A stretch of DNA of 42,310 nt from Latescibacteria bacterium UBA6620. Its GTDB lineage: Bacteria > Latescibacterota > UBA2968. Position 1 is the stretch's first letter, and each line of letters starts with the position of its first letter. Below the pieces are notes generated by a model that saw only the letters and a list, made by a program, of their open reading frames with translations, was not told the origin of the DNA and searched no databases. The DNA is taken from assembly GCA_002433075.1 (NCBI GenBank), contig DJHM01000043.1:1-42310 (forward strand). The letters run 5' to 3'. Shown here one piece after another: positions 32,895 to 40,713 of this stretch. Position numbers and translations under genes: made by a program.

Positions 32895-32928
32895 ACACAG
32901 AACATTGAAGAGCACACGTTCAATGCTC
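32886..32928 (+). terminator. Terminator hairpin overlapping the oppF stop
   Basis: GAGCATTGAAC/GTTCAATGCTC, perfect 11-bp stem with a 21-nt loop, followed by the T-rich TATACTCAATTTTCT. The sequence around it also carries three imperfect direct copies of ACATTGAAGA, so it may be a repeat element recruited as terminator. Confidence 0.65.
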
Positions 32929-32941
32929 TATACTCAATTTT

Positions 32942-33430
32942 CTATGTAAGCGCCTGGCTAAGCTGCTCCCTCGTAAGGCCTGTCACAGCTTCCAAGTTGG
33001 CGTCCGTCAGATCCGCATCCACCAGGTAGACCCTTGTCAGGTCTGCACCCGCGAATACGGCCCCCTTCAGGCTCGCTTCCTTCAGAGAAACTTCCTTCAA
33101 AATTGCTTTGGTAAAGTCGGTGCCTCTCGCATCGGTCCCGAAGAGATTGGCGCAGCTGAGGTCCGCCTCCTTGAAACTGGCCTTGTTCAGGGCAGAATCG
33201 CTGAGGTCGGCGTGGCCGAGGTAGGCGCCGTCGAACACCGTCCCGTCCAATGTGGCGCCACTGAACACCTGATGGTGGAACGACATCCCAGCCAAGTTCG
33301 CACCGGACAGGTCTTCGTAGACGAAGGACTCACCCTCAATATCGGGAATCATGGTTGGATTTCCCGCACGCCACGCGTTCCAGTCTTCGACGCTGGATCT
33401 GATCATCTCGATGTGTTCTTCGTTCGCCAT
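32942..33430 (-). CDS. Pentapeptide-repeat protein
   Basis: A 162-residue soluble protein whose residues about 38-145 are tandem A(D/N)LxX repeats (LSGANLAGMSF, LGHADLSDSAL, FKEADLSCANL, FAGADLTRVYL, DADLTDANL), forming a right-handed quadrilateral beta helix. The N-terminal EHIEMIRSSVEDWNAWRAGN lead-in is common in such proteins. ATG with AGGA close upstream was preferred to a longer open frame. Function cannot be read from the repeats; gyrase-protecting Qnr types are longer. Confidence 0.88.
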   Translation of the reverse strand: MANEEHIEMIRSSVEDWNAWRAGNPTMIPDIEGESFVYEDLSGANLAGMSFHHQVFSGATLDGTVFDGAYLGHADLSDSALNKASFKEADLSCANLFGTDARGTDFTKAILKEVSLKEASLKGAVFAGADLTRVYLVDADLTDANLEAVTGLTREQLSQALT

Positions 33431-33453
33431 GGTTCCTTCTTGAGCCTGGTAAT

Positions 33454-33489
33454 GCGCCCCTGTGCGCAGCACAGCGGCGAGGGGGGCGC
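33454..33489 (-). repeat. Palindromic element, variant GTGCTGYGCAC core
   Basis: GCGCCCC (33454-33460) and GGGGCGC (33483-33489) enclose CTGTG/CACAG. Read on the minus strand the core is GTGCTGCGCAC, one base from the core of the elements at 33526 and 40691. Confidence 0.45.
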
Positions 33490-33525
33490 TCGCGATGTGG
33501 CTGTCACTGTGGGGACAGATCATTA

Positions 33526-33550
33526 CGTCCCTGTGCACAGCACAGGGACG
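33526..33550 (-). repeat. Palindromic element with GTGCTGTGCAC core
   Basis: CGTCCCTGTG (33526-33535) and CACAGGGACG (33541-33550) form a perfect 10-bp stem with a 5-nt loop. Minus-strand core is GTGCTGTGCAC, identical to the element at 40691-40713 although the outer stem bases differ. Confidence 0.55.
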
Positions 33551-33665
33551 AGAGGGTGCACTCAGGGTTTGCCTGTCATTGGGACGAACCGGACCGGTAA
33601 CGTACGGCGTTGCTTCACCCCTGACTCCGACCGCGTGAGAATCCTCATCTCCGGAGATCCGACCC

Positions 33666-33915
33666 CTAGGGGATGACCATGATCCCGTTCAACGCGAGTT
33701 GATCGACAAGCGCCTCGGGCACCTCAGCTGGCACCGCCGTAAAGACGATCGCGTCGAAGGGAGCCTCTTCCGGCCATCCCAGGTAGCCGTTTCCGGTGCG
33801 GACCCGGACATCGGCGTATCCCTGCTCCTCCAGAACGGACCGGGCCTGTTCGGCAAGCTCGGGAATGATCTCGATCGAGAAAACGTGATCCGACAGCTCC
33901 GCCAGGACGGCCGCA
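33666..33915 (-). pseudogene. Remnant of protein-L-isoaspartate O-methyltransferase (pcm)
   Basis: About 83 codons reading GAAVLAELSDHVFSIEIIPE, then ELAEQARSVLEEQGY, GNGYLGWPEEAPFDAIVFTA and LVDQLALNGIMVIP match the middle of Pcm (SAM-binding and following part). The N-terminal half, including the VLEIGTGSGYQ motif I, and the C-terminal part after VIP are missing; upstream in-frame residues are unrelated. A complete Pcm has about 210-220 residues. It sits right after an ankyrin-repeat gene, whose stop it touches, so this is probably a deletion scar. Confidence 0.75.
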
Positions 33916-33951
33916 CCGTGGAGAAACGTTCGGGTCAGCGTCGCCATCTTC

Positions 33952-35211
33952 CTACGATGTTCGAAGACGATCGACGATGGCCTGCCTCTCGCCCTTGTCG
34001 GCATACCACAATGGGGCGTGACCTGCCTCGTCCGTTACGGCCGGGTCCGCGCCTGCTGCGAGAAGCGCGTCCACGATGGCCTCTCCGTCGTCCCGATCGG
34101 CGGATAGGTGGAGGGCGGTCCTCAAGTCCGACGTCTGTGCGTAGATGTCGGCCCCGTGGGCGATCGCCCATCGCACGCTCTCCTCCGACCCGTGGTGGGC
34201 GAGATCCTGCAGGATGGTTCGACCGTTGAAGGGGCGATCGAGGGATGCGCCCGCATCGAGCAGCACGCCCGCGGACCGGTACTGTATCTCCCCCGGATCG
34301 CGTCTATGCACGAGCAACTCCCACAGCGCGCTCTCCAGTTCCTGGGCTCCGTGGTTAACGAGCACGCTGACCAAGTCCGGATTGTCCCCGTAGAGCACTG
34401 CACAGTCGAGGGGGGTCAACCCGAAAGGAGACTCGCGTTCGGGCCGGCATCGAGCACTCACCTCCGCGCCCCATTCCAGCAGGTGCTGGGCAACGTTCAC
34501 CAGCCCCTGGGCAACCTGATCATCCTCTAGACCGAGTGCTGACGCCGCACAGTAATGCAGCGCGGTCTTCCCGGATTCATCCCCATGCCGGACGATGCTT
34601 CGACTCTGCTTGGTCCACTCCTGAACGGTATCGAGATCGCCGAAAGCCGCCGACGTATAAACATCCTGAGTCGCCACTTCAATGAGGGCGTCCGCAATCG
34701 GCCGACATCCAGACCTCGCGGCCGCATCGATCAGTTGTCGTGCGATGGCCGCTTTCTGTCTTTCCTCCGGCACTTTCCACAGAAGCGTGCGAACCAGCAC
34801 TCCGTGGCGTTCCGTCTTGGGGACCGATCGATACGGAAAAACAGCCGCCACGAGCGCTTTCCGAACCGATTCCAGCTCCGGCGTCTCGCCGAGAAGGAAC
34901 ATCACGATATCCTCGTGACCGTAGCGGGCCGACGTCACCAGGGCACGGTCGTTCTGAACGAGTTCGGGATACTCCGTCATCAACTCGCGAATGGTTTCAA
35001 GATCGTCTGCCTTTGCTGCCTGAACGACGGCTCGCCAGTAGTTCATTTGTCGACTCGCGTCATTTATCTGCTGAGACCACGGACAGCCACCTGGATGTGC
35101 CAAGCGAAGGTCACGGCCCACCTCCGCTACCGCCTCCGCCGCTGCCTTCGCAAAAGCTTCGGCAAGCCAGGGAAGGCTACGGCGTGTCAGGGAGCACCTG
35201 CGGACAGGCAT
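33952..35211 (-). CDS. Ankyrin-repeat protein
   Basis: A 419-residue soluble protein made largely of ankyrin repeats. Clear ones are NDRALVTSARYGHEDIVMFL, KTALHYCAAS with VAQHLLEWGAEV, FGLTPLDCAVLYGDNPDLVS, RTALHLSADRDDGEAIVDAL with LAAGADPAVTD, and HAPLWYADKG. No catalytic domain is recognisable, so it should be a protein-binding scaffold. The ATG at 35211 has no clear SD; the first 55 residues look atypical and a Met at 35046 (MNYWRAVVQAAK) is an alternative start just before the first repeat. Partner unknown. Confidence 0.85.
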   Translation of the reverse strand: MPVRRCSLTRRSLPWLAEAFAKAAAEAVAEVGRDLRLAHPGGCPWSQQINDASRQMNYWRAVVQAAKADDLETIRELMTEYPELVQNDRALVTSARYGHEDIVMFLLGETPELESVRKALVAAVFPYRSVPKTERHGVLVRTLLWKVPEERQKAAIARQLIDAAARSGCRPIADALIEVATQDVYTSAAFGDLDTVQEWTKQSRSIVRHGDESGKTALHYCAASALGLEDDQVAQGLVNVAQHLLEWGAEVSARCRPERESPFGLTPLDCAVLYGDNPDLVSVLVNHGAQELESALWELLVHRRDPGEIQYRSAGVLLDAGASLDRPFNGRTILQDLAHHGSEESVRWAIAHGADIYAQTSDLRTALHLSADRDDGEAIVDALLAAGADPAVTDEAGHAPLWYADKGERQAIVDRLRTS

Positions 35212-35256
35212 GCCGTTACCCTACCCATAGTTAGTCGCAAGAGTAAACGTCAATTA

Positions 35257-36726
35257 TCAGAAACCGGGCTCCACGTCCTCGTCGAGCGGGAACATGGGGC
35301 GAGGGGCCAGCTTGTAGGGCAAGGTTGTGACATCGGCGCTGGTCGAGCCCGGCACGTCCGCATACAGGATCTGATTGGCGTATTCCTGGTAGAAAATCCG
35401 GAACCCGTTCGGAGACTTGGCGATCACGAAATCGTATTGCAGCGGATCTTCGCCCTGCGCCAGAAAGAACGTCGAATCCGTCGTGGCGGCGGGTCGCTCC
35501 GACGCGACCACCGTGTGCTGCTTCAGCCTGAACGTCGCTGTCCGACCCGCCCGGGCCGGGACCTTGCCCCGACGGCCGCCGTGCTCACCGTCCGTCAAGG
35601 CGCGCACGTAAACTTCGGCTTCGAGCGGCTCGAACCGTTCCGTATCGATCGACCCGCCCAGCTTGACGGTGAACGTGCTCCCGACCCCCACCTCGAACGC
35701 TTTCGCAACCGCAGGCGCATCGACGATCGGGACCAGCGCACTCTTCGAATATTCGTGCTCCAGCAGCCCCTTGAGGATCGCGTTGCTATCTCCTGACGAT
35801 CCCGACGCCGTCGAGTCCGCAGGATCGCCGCAGACCGTCAGCCCATCTTGATTCTCGGAGAGCTCGACAATCTCCTTCATCGGCGTCAGGTCCGCGAACC
35901 AGAGGTTTCGGTGTTCCCACATGAACTCCGCGAGTTCGTGTGCGAGCGCGTCCGCCCGTTCCTGATCGCCATCGACCGTCACGATCGTGTTGGACCGCAG
36001 TTCAGGAACGTCCGTGAACGGGTTTCCGATGTTAACGCCCGCAGCGATCCCGCCTTCCGAGGCCTCGATCTCCTGACACCTCCGAATAGCTTCCCCGAAC
36101 TTTCCCGTCGCCGTCATCAGCTCGTTTCCGCGTGCCAGCATGGGAATCTTCACGCGCCCGGTGACCGGGTTCTTGAACTCCCCGTCCATCATCCGCAACA
36201 CGTTCCGCGCCGCTCGATTCCCTGTCTCCCGGCCATCCACATGGGGATACGTATGGAGGAAAGAGATAGCGTCGACATTCGCGAGCAGCTTGTCAGTGAT
36301 GATTCCGTGGAGGTCCATCGGCGTGGTGATCGGCACGTCGCCGACGTGCTTGCGAACCGCTTCCGCGACGTCCCCCTCCGGGTCGTGCACGTCGACGCCA
36401 GCCATCGCGCCGTGCAGACAGAGCACGACGGCATCGATGTTCGACTCTCCCTGGACCGCCTCGATGAACTCGGCGATCATCCGCTCCTGGGCCGCCTTCT
36501 CGACGAGACCGCCGGTCGTGTTCATCCACGCGGCGTAGGTGGGAACGATTTCGACATCGTCACGCTCCTTGAGCACTTCGATCGCACCCCACGTCGTGGA
36601 TCCTCCCCCGTTGAACGCTTCCAGGATGTCCTGCCCCCATAGATGGTGGAATTCGTCATAGCCTGAATGCATCGGGTGGAAGCTGCCGACTTCGTGGGTC
36701 ATGGTGCCGATCAACACGCGTTTCAT
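35257..36726 (-). CDS. M81-family metallopeptidase (MlrC / microcystinase C-like)
   Basis: The 489-residue protein resembles MlrC, a zinc peptidase that in sphingomonads degrades linearised microcystin; most homologues have unknown substrates. It starts MKRVLIGTMTHEVGSFHP and has CLHGAMAG, the zinc motif PMDLHGIITDKL, FLHTYPHVDGRETG and ANPFTDVPEL-type residues; the C-terminal domain begins near 320. ATG with AAAGGA 8 nt upstream was preferred to a longer frame. It lies in a catabolic neighbourhood with opp, amidase and sulfatase, which suggests peptide or amide scavenging by context only. Confidence 0.9.
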   Translation of the reverse strand: MKRVLIGTMTHEVGSFHPMHSGYDEFHHLWGQDILEAFNGGGSTTWGAIEVLKERDDVEIVPTYAAWMNTTGGLVEKAAQERMIAEFIEAVQGESNIDAVVLCLHGAMAGVDVHDPEGDVAEAVRKHVGDVPITTPMDLHGIITDKLLANVDAISFLHTYPHVDGRETGNRAARNVLRMMDGEFKNPVTGRVKIPMLARGNELMTATGKFGEAIRRCQEIEASEGGIAAGVNIGNPFTDVPELRSNTIVTVDGDQERADALAHELAEFMWEHRNLWFADLTPMKEIVELSENQDGLTVCGDPADSTASGSSGDSNAILKGLLEHEYSKSALVPIVDAPAVAKAFEVGVGSTFTVKLGGSIDTERFEPLEAEVYVRALTDGEHGGRRGKVPARAGRTATFRLKQHTVVASERPAATTDSTFFLAQGEDPLQYDFVIAKSPNGFRIFYQEYANQILYADVPGSTSADVTTLPYKLAPRPMFPLDEDVEPGF

Positions 36727-36931
36727 GGAGCGTCCTTTCGGATTTTCGTTGAGCGTATCGCCATTAAAAACACGGGGGGGGTAAGCGTCACCCCAACGAA
36801 CGAAGGGATTCGGGAAGGAGCAAGGCAAATCCAATCACGTGGATGATGGAGATGGAGGGAGGTCGTTGGGGAAACAGGTGATGTCTGCGCGAGGTTGAAT
36901 CGACGCGTTGGCGTTGCGTGAGAGGTCGTTC

Positions 36932-36948
36932 CCGACTCGTAGAGTCGG
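36932..36948. repeat. Small palindrome CCGACTC-GTA-GAGTCGG
   Basis: Perfect 7-bp stem with a 3-nt loop in the gap between the M81 gene and the decayed membrane gene; it looks like part of a dispersed intergenic element. Confidence 0.4.
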
Positions 36949-36975
36949 TCCTACCCCAACGGGGCGCGAAACCAT

Positions 36976-37590
36976 TTACCAGTCGCTGAAGGGGATGCCG
37001 TGGCCCTCGCCGGGGAACCAGATCATGTCGACGATGATGGAGACGCTGGCGCCCATGATATGGCCGAGGATCAAGCCGATGAAAAAGGGGCGGCCGGCGC
37101 GGAAGCCGTCGACGCCGCCAGCCCGTAGAATAACGGTCTTTGCGAACCAGACGAGAAACAGCGGCAGCACAACCATTCGGACGGGGCTGACGGGAGCGAC
37201 CGCGAACCCCACGGGACTGAGGGGGAAGCTTGGCATCCGGTAGCGAGCAACCATCATCAACGCGGTGACGAGGCCCCCGCCCACCATGAAGGCGATCTTG
37301 TCCTATTTCGTGGAGTAGGGGTCCTTGGCCTTCTTGACCATGTCGTCCCACGGCCAGCGGGCGTTTTCTCCGGTAAACACGCTGCCGTAGTTGGCGGGGC
37401 CCTGTTCGTAGCCCATACCGATCGTGTAAATCCAAGTCGCCGCGACCTCGACGGCCATTGCCACGACCGGGGCCCAGACCAGTCGGCGTCGGTTCGTGTG
37501 GAGCGTGTCGAATAAACGCGTGGTGTGGGCTAGCGCGGGCATGACGGTCGTCTTGACGTCGTTGCCCCGGACGACTCCAGACCCTGCAAC
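36976..37590 (-). pseudogene. Decayed DUF6785-type membrane protein gene (C-terminal remnant with in-frame TAG)
   Basis: Reading the minus strand, VMPALAHTTRLFDTLHTNRR, AVEVAATWIYTIGMGYEQG and RWPWDDMVKKAKDPYSTK reach a TAG at about 37303, after which the same frame continues DKIAFMVGGGLVTALMMVAR, then VVLPLFLVWFAKTVILRAGG, FFIGLILGHIMGASVSIIVD and ends GEGHGIPFSDW. Together this equals the last 200 or so residues of large multi-span DUF6785-type proteins (usually about 600 residues) common in FCB and Planctomycete genomes. The N-terminal two thirds are absent, so it is a pseudogene rather than a recoded gene. Confidence 0.65.
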
Positions 37591-37850
37591 GTCTGCTTGC
37601 GGAAGGCAATCTGGGCCCAAGTCTGGGAGGAAAGCAGGAGCAGGAGGAAGAGGGCCGAGGTATGGGAGTTGGGTCGACGCTTTGGTGTTTAGAAGCCGAG
37701 GCACGGGTCCTATAGATCAGCGACACGGGGTCGCGAATTTGCTGTTCCCGGGCGGAGCCCGGTCTCGCAAAGCTGACAGACAGCAACACGGTACCGTGAG
37801 TGAGCGGGGTTGCGCAGCTAGAGCCGATGGGAGGATGACGCGGGTGCGGG
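37591..37850. other. Gap between decayed membrane gene and sulfatase
   Basis: No gene supported. It holds a CCGGGC-GGA-GCCCGG palindrome (37748-37762) within a GCTGTTCCCGGGCGG context resembling a dispersed intergenic element. Confidence 0.4.
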
Positions 37851-39218
37851 CTACTGGGCCTGGAGGATGCGTTCGAGCATTCTCAGGCGGAGGTCGGTTT
37901 CGACCTCCCGGTAATCGTCCAGGCCGGCGAGGTTTCTGGATTCATCCGGGTCGGTCTCGAGGTCGAAGAGCAGGTAGGATTGACCTTCGGCGTTGACGGC
38001 CATTTTCCACTTCTCATTCACGACCATCACTTCGTTGGAAATTTCGCAGAGGGCTTCTTCACGAATCCGGTGATCCGTGTCGGACAGACACGGGCTCAAC
38101 GACATCGCGTGCTGGGGGTAGTCGATCTCTCCGCCCGCAGCCTCGACGAGCGTGGGGCCGATGTCAAACCACTCGACGAACGCGTCGCACGTCTTTCCTC
38201 CCTCCACGCCCGGCGCTTTGACGAGTAGCGGGACTTTCGCGGCGCTGTGGAGGAAGTTGCTCTTGTAGATCATCCCGAAGTCGCCGTTCATTTCGCCGTG
38301 ATCCGAGGCAAACACGATCACGGTATTGTCCCACTTCCCTCGCGCATCGATCGCAGCGAAAATCTCACCCAACTGATCGTCGATCAACGTCACGTTGCCC
38401 GCATAGTTGGCGCGCATCGCGGCAATGTGTTCGGGTGACCGATCCGCGGCCGTGTCGCGCCTTCGCTGGTCGAGCACCCCCTCCGGCCGCTCCCCTTCCC
38501 GTAGCTCACCATCCAGCGAAGCAGGCATCTCGCCCGGGTTATACATCGACGCATAGGGCTCCGGCGTGTCCCAGGGTTCGTGTGGCCCTCCGAAACTCAC
38601 CCAGGTGAACCAGGGCTCATCTCGATCGTAAGACTCGATATACCCCTTCGCCCGCTGGCCGACATACGTGTCGTAGTAAAGCTCTAACGGAAGTGCCGAC
38701 GGGCGAACCACCCAGGGCACGTTGGCGAAACGTTCGGCGAAGTCCTCCTTATAGTGCTCCCACAGGCCGGCTTCTTCCCACTTCTCGGTCATATTACACA
38801 ACGTTCTCGCGCATCCTCGCGGCCCGACGATCTCGTCGATATCGTCGATCCCCTGTGCCCGCAACAGATACTCGACGTTACGAATGTCGCCAGCCCGGTC
38901 AGCGCCATTCAGGTGAGTCTTCCCGAACAGACTCGTCCGGTAGCCCGCGTCCCGTATCGCCCGCATCCAGGTTGGCGTGTCCTCCGTCAGGCTGTAGTTG
39001 CCGTTGTACCAGACGCCCGTGTTGTGGCAGTAGAGCCCGGTCGCCAGTGTCCGGCGGGTCGGCACGCAAACCGGCGAGTTCGTGATACAGTTGGTAAAGC
39101 GCACCCCTTCCGCTGCGATGCGGTCCATATTCGGCGTGTTGACCCAATCGCTCACGCAGCCGAGGGCGTCGGCGCGTTGCTGGTCGGTGATGATGAAGAG
39201 GATGTTGGGCTTTGCCAT
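37851..39218 (-). CDS. Type I sulfatase (arylsulfatase A family)
   Basis: Hydrolyses sulfate esters, probably of a polysaccharide or other organic sulfate. The 455-residue protein starts MAKPNILFIITDQQRADALG (Asp12 metal ligand), carries the formylglycine motif Cys51-V-P-T-R55 in SPVCVPTRRTLATG, the GKTHL lysine, FVSFGGPHEPWDTP-type His and ASDHGEMNGDFG. Cys-type maturation requires a formylglycine-generating enzyme, not seen here. No signal peptide is visible, so it may be cytoplasmic. The ATG at 39218 has GAGG 6 nt upstream; the open frame extends into upstream repeat DNA and was trimmed. Confidence 0.93.
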   Translation of the reverse strand: MAKPNILFIITDQQRADALGCVSDWVNTPNMDRIAAEGVRFTNCITNSPVCVPTRRTLATGLYCHNTGVWYNGNYSLTEDTPTWMRAIRDAGYRTSLFGKTHLNGADRAGDIRNVEYLLRAQGIDDIDEIVGPRGCARTLCNMTEKWEEAGLWEHYKEDFAERFANVPWVVRPSALPLELYYDTYVGQRAKGYIESYDRDEPWFTWVSFGGPHEPWDTPEPYASMYNPGEMPASLDGELREGERPEGVLDQRRRDTAADRSPEHIAAMRANYAGNVTLIDDQLGEIFAAIDARGKWDNTVIVFASDHGEMNGDFGMIYKSNFLHSAAKVPLLVKAPGVEGGKTCDAFVEWFDIGPTLVEAAGGEIDYPQHAMSLSPCLSDTDHRIREEALCEISNEVMVVNEKWKMAVNAEGQSYLLFDLETDPDESRNLAGLDDYREVETDLRLRMLERILQAQ

Positions 39219-39518
39219 ATAGACCTCAGAGGCTTGAACCACGAAGACACCAAGAAAACCAAACGGAAGAGGGGTGGGAAGCATAAAGACGGGAACGGAG
39301 TTATAGCAGGAGTGCGCCTCGCTCCCCTCGGCTTGGGAGAGCAGGGGTGGCGATTGACGCCCAACGAAAATCACGTCTGCTGCCGAAATTCAACTGGGTC
39401 CAGACATAGCCACGCCTGCTCCCTGCCGGCTGAGGCCGGCAAACACCTGCCCAGGCATTTGCAGGCGCCAAGAGCGGTCGCTATTATACGCCGTCACGTA
39501 ACTTGAATGGAGGAAACA
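39219..39518. other. Divergent gap between sulfatase and aldo/keto reductase
   Basis: It contains a CACGAAGACACCAAG repeat (39237-39260), a GCCGGC-TGAG-GCCGGC palindrome (39425-39440) and the reductase promoter (39459-39487). No gene supported. Confidence 0.45.
39459..39487 (+). promoter_or_regulatory. Sigma-70-type promoter of the aldo/keto reductase
   Basis: TTGCAG, 17-nt spacer, TATTAT; transcription would start near 39494, about 25 nt before the ATG. Confidence 0.65.
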
Positions 39519-40523
39519 ATGGAATACACCACCCTTGGCCGGAACGGAGTCAAGATCTCCCGGATCTGTCTCGGGACAATGATGTTCGGCAGTCCGACGA
39601 GCGAAGCGGATTCGATCGACATCATCAACAAGGCCTACGACGACGGCGTCAATTTTATCGACACGGCCAATGTGTATAATGACGGAGAGTCCGAGCGGAT
39701 CACGGGCAAGGCGATCAAGGACAAGCGGGACAAGGTCGTCCTCGTCACCAAGGTCTGCGGGCCCCGTGGTGACGGGATCAACGACGGTGGCGTCAGTCGC
39801 TATCATATAATGAATGAGGTCGAGAACAGCCTCCGGCGCCTGGGCACGGATTACATCGACATTTATATGCTGCATCGCGCGGTCTATGACTGCCCGATCG
39901 AGGAATCCCTCCGGGCGCTCGACGACCTCGTCGCGCAGGGCAAAATCCGTTATCCCGGCTGCTCCAACTTCTACGGTCACCAGATCACCGAGGCGTTGTG
40001 GATCGCGGACAAGCGGGGCTACGCGCCGATGTCGGTTGTTCAGCCGCTCTACAACATCGTCAACCGCGACCCCGAGGTGGACCTCTTCCCCGCGTGCGAG
40101 AAATTCGGCGTCGGGACGATGATCTACAGTCCCCTCGCTCGCGGCGTGCTGGCCGGAAAGTATCTCGTCGGCCAGGAACCGCCCGAAGGCTCGCGCGCTG
40201 CTCGCAAGGATCTCCGCATCCTGATCACCGAACTCCGTGACGAGAGCTTCGAGGTCGCCCAGGCGATCAAGCCCCTGGCGGACGCCCACGGCAAGACGAT
40301 GACGCAGTTCAGTCTCAACTGGGTGCTCGGAAACCCGATCGTCAGCTCGGCCATCGTCGGGCCCCGCACGATGGAGCAGTATGTGGACAACGTGGGGTGT
40401 CTCGGCTGGGAGATCGACGATGAAACGCTGGCGAAGATCGATAAGCTCGTCCCGCCCGGGGAGCACACGGGATGGGGGTTCAACGATCCGCAGTATCCGG
40501 TGATCGGGAGACCGAAGGCCTAA
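39519..40523 (+). CDS. Aldo/keto reductase
   Basis: NADPH-dependent reductase of aldehydes or ketones, TIM barrel, 334 residues. The catalytic tetrad is Asp48 and Tyr53 (IDTANVYNDG), Lys78 (VTKVCG) and His119 (YMLHRAV); the NADPH-binding end has NFYGHQITEAL, SPLARGVLAGKY and SAIVGPRTMEQ. The group is that of YghZ-like/sugar-acting AKRs, often near sulfatases and sugar catabolic genes. The start is the ATG with GGAGG 5 nt upstream; an in-frame ATG 12 bp earlier precedes that SD. Confidence 0.93.
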   Translation: MEYTTLGRNGVKISRICLGTMMFGSPTSEADSIDIINKAYDDGVNFIDTANVYNDGESERITGKAIKDKRDKVVLVTKVCGPRGDGINDGGVSRYHIMNEVENSLRRLGTDYIDIYMLHRAVYDCPIEESLRALDDLVAQGKIRYPGCSNFYGHQITEALWIADKRGYAPMSVVQPLYNIVNRDPEVDLFPACEKFGVGTMIYSPLARGVLAGKYLVGQEPPEGSRAARKDLRILITELRDESFEVAQAIKPLADAHGKTMTQFSLNWVLGNPIVSSAIVGPRTMEQYVDNVGCLGWEIDDETLAKIDKLVPPGEHTGWGFNDPQYPVIGRPKA

Positions 40524-40568
40524 CCACCCAGCCTCCGCTCGCAAGCGAGCTACGGCGAGGCAGGCCAA

Positions 40569-40620
40569 GACACGAAGACACCAAGAAAGCCGGATAACAC
40601 GAAGGCGCGAAGGCTCGAAG
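40569..40620 (+). repeat. Two CACGAAG-type repeat units
   Basis: GACACGAAGACACCAAGAAAG (from 40569) and AACACGAAGGCGCGAAGG (from 40596) are copies of the motif seen at 30662 and 39237. A CTCGCAAGCGAG palindrome lies just upstream. Confidence 0.5.
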
Positions 40621-40690
40621 AGAAGCACGGGGAAGACGATCCCCTGGACGGGACAGGCACCCGGGCTTCCTCTTTTTGCTACCGCCCTCC

Positions 40691-40713
40691 GTCCTCGTGC
40701 TGTGCACGAGGAC
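40691..40713 (+). repeat. Palindromic element with GTGCTGTGCAC core
   Basis: GTCCTCGTGC and GCACGAGGAC form a perfect 10-bp stem with a TGT loop. The core GTGCTGTGCAC equals that of the element at 33526-33550 on the other strand while the outer base pairs differ in a compensated way. It covers the GTG at which the amidase frame opens. Confidence 0.55.

Noticed and set aside
36788..37789. 333-residue minus-strand reading frame
   Set aside because: Arg/Pro-rich out-of-frame reading across the membrane-protein remnant and repeat DNA; the remnant itself is in another frame.
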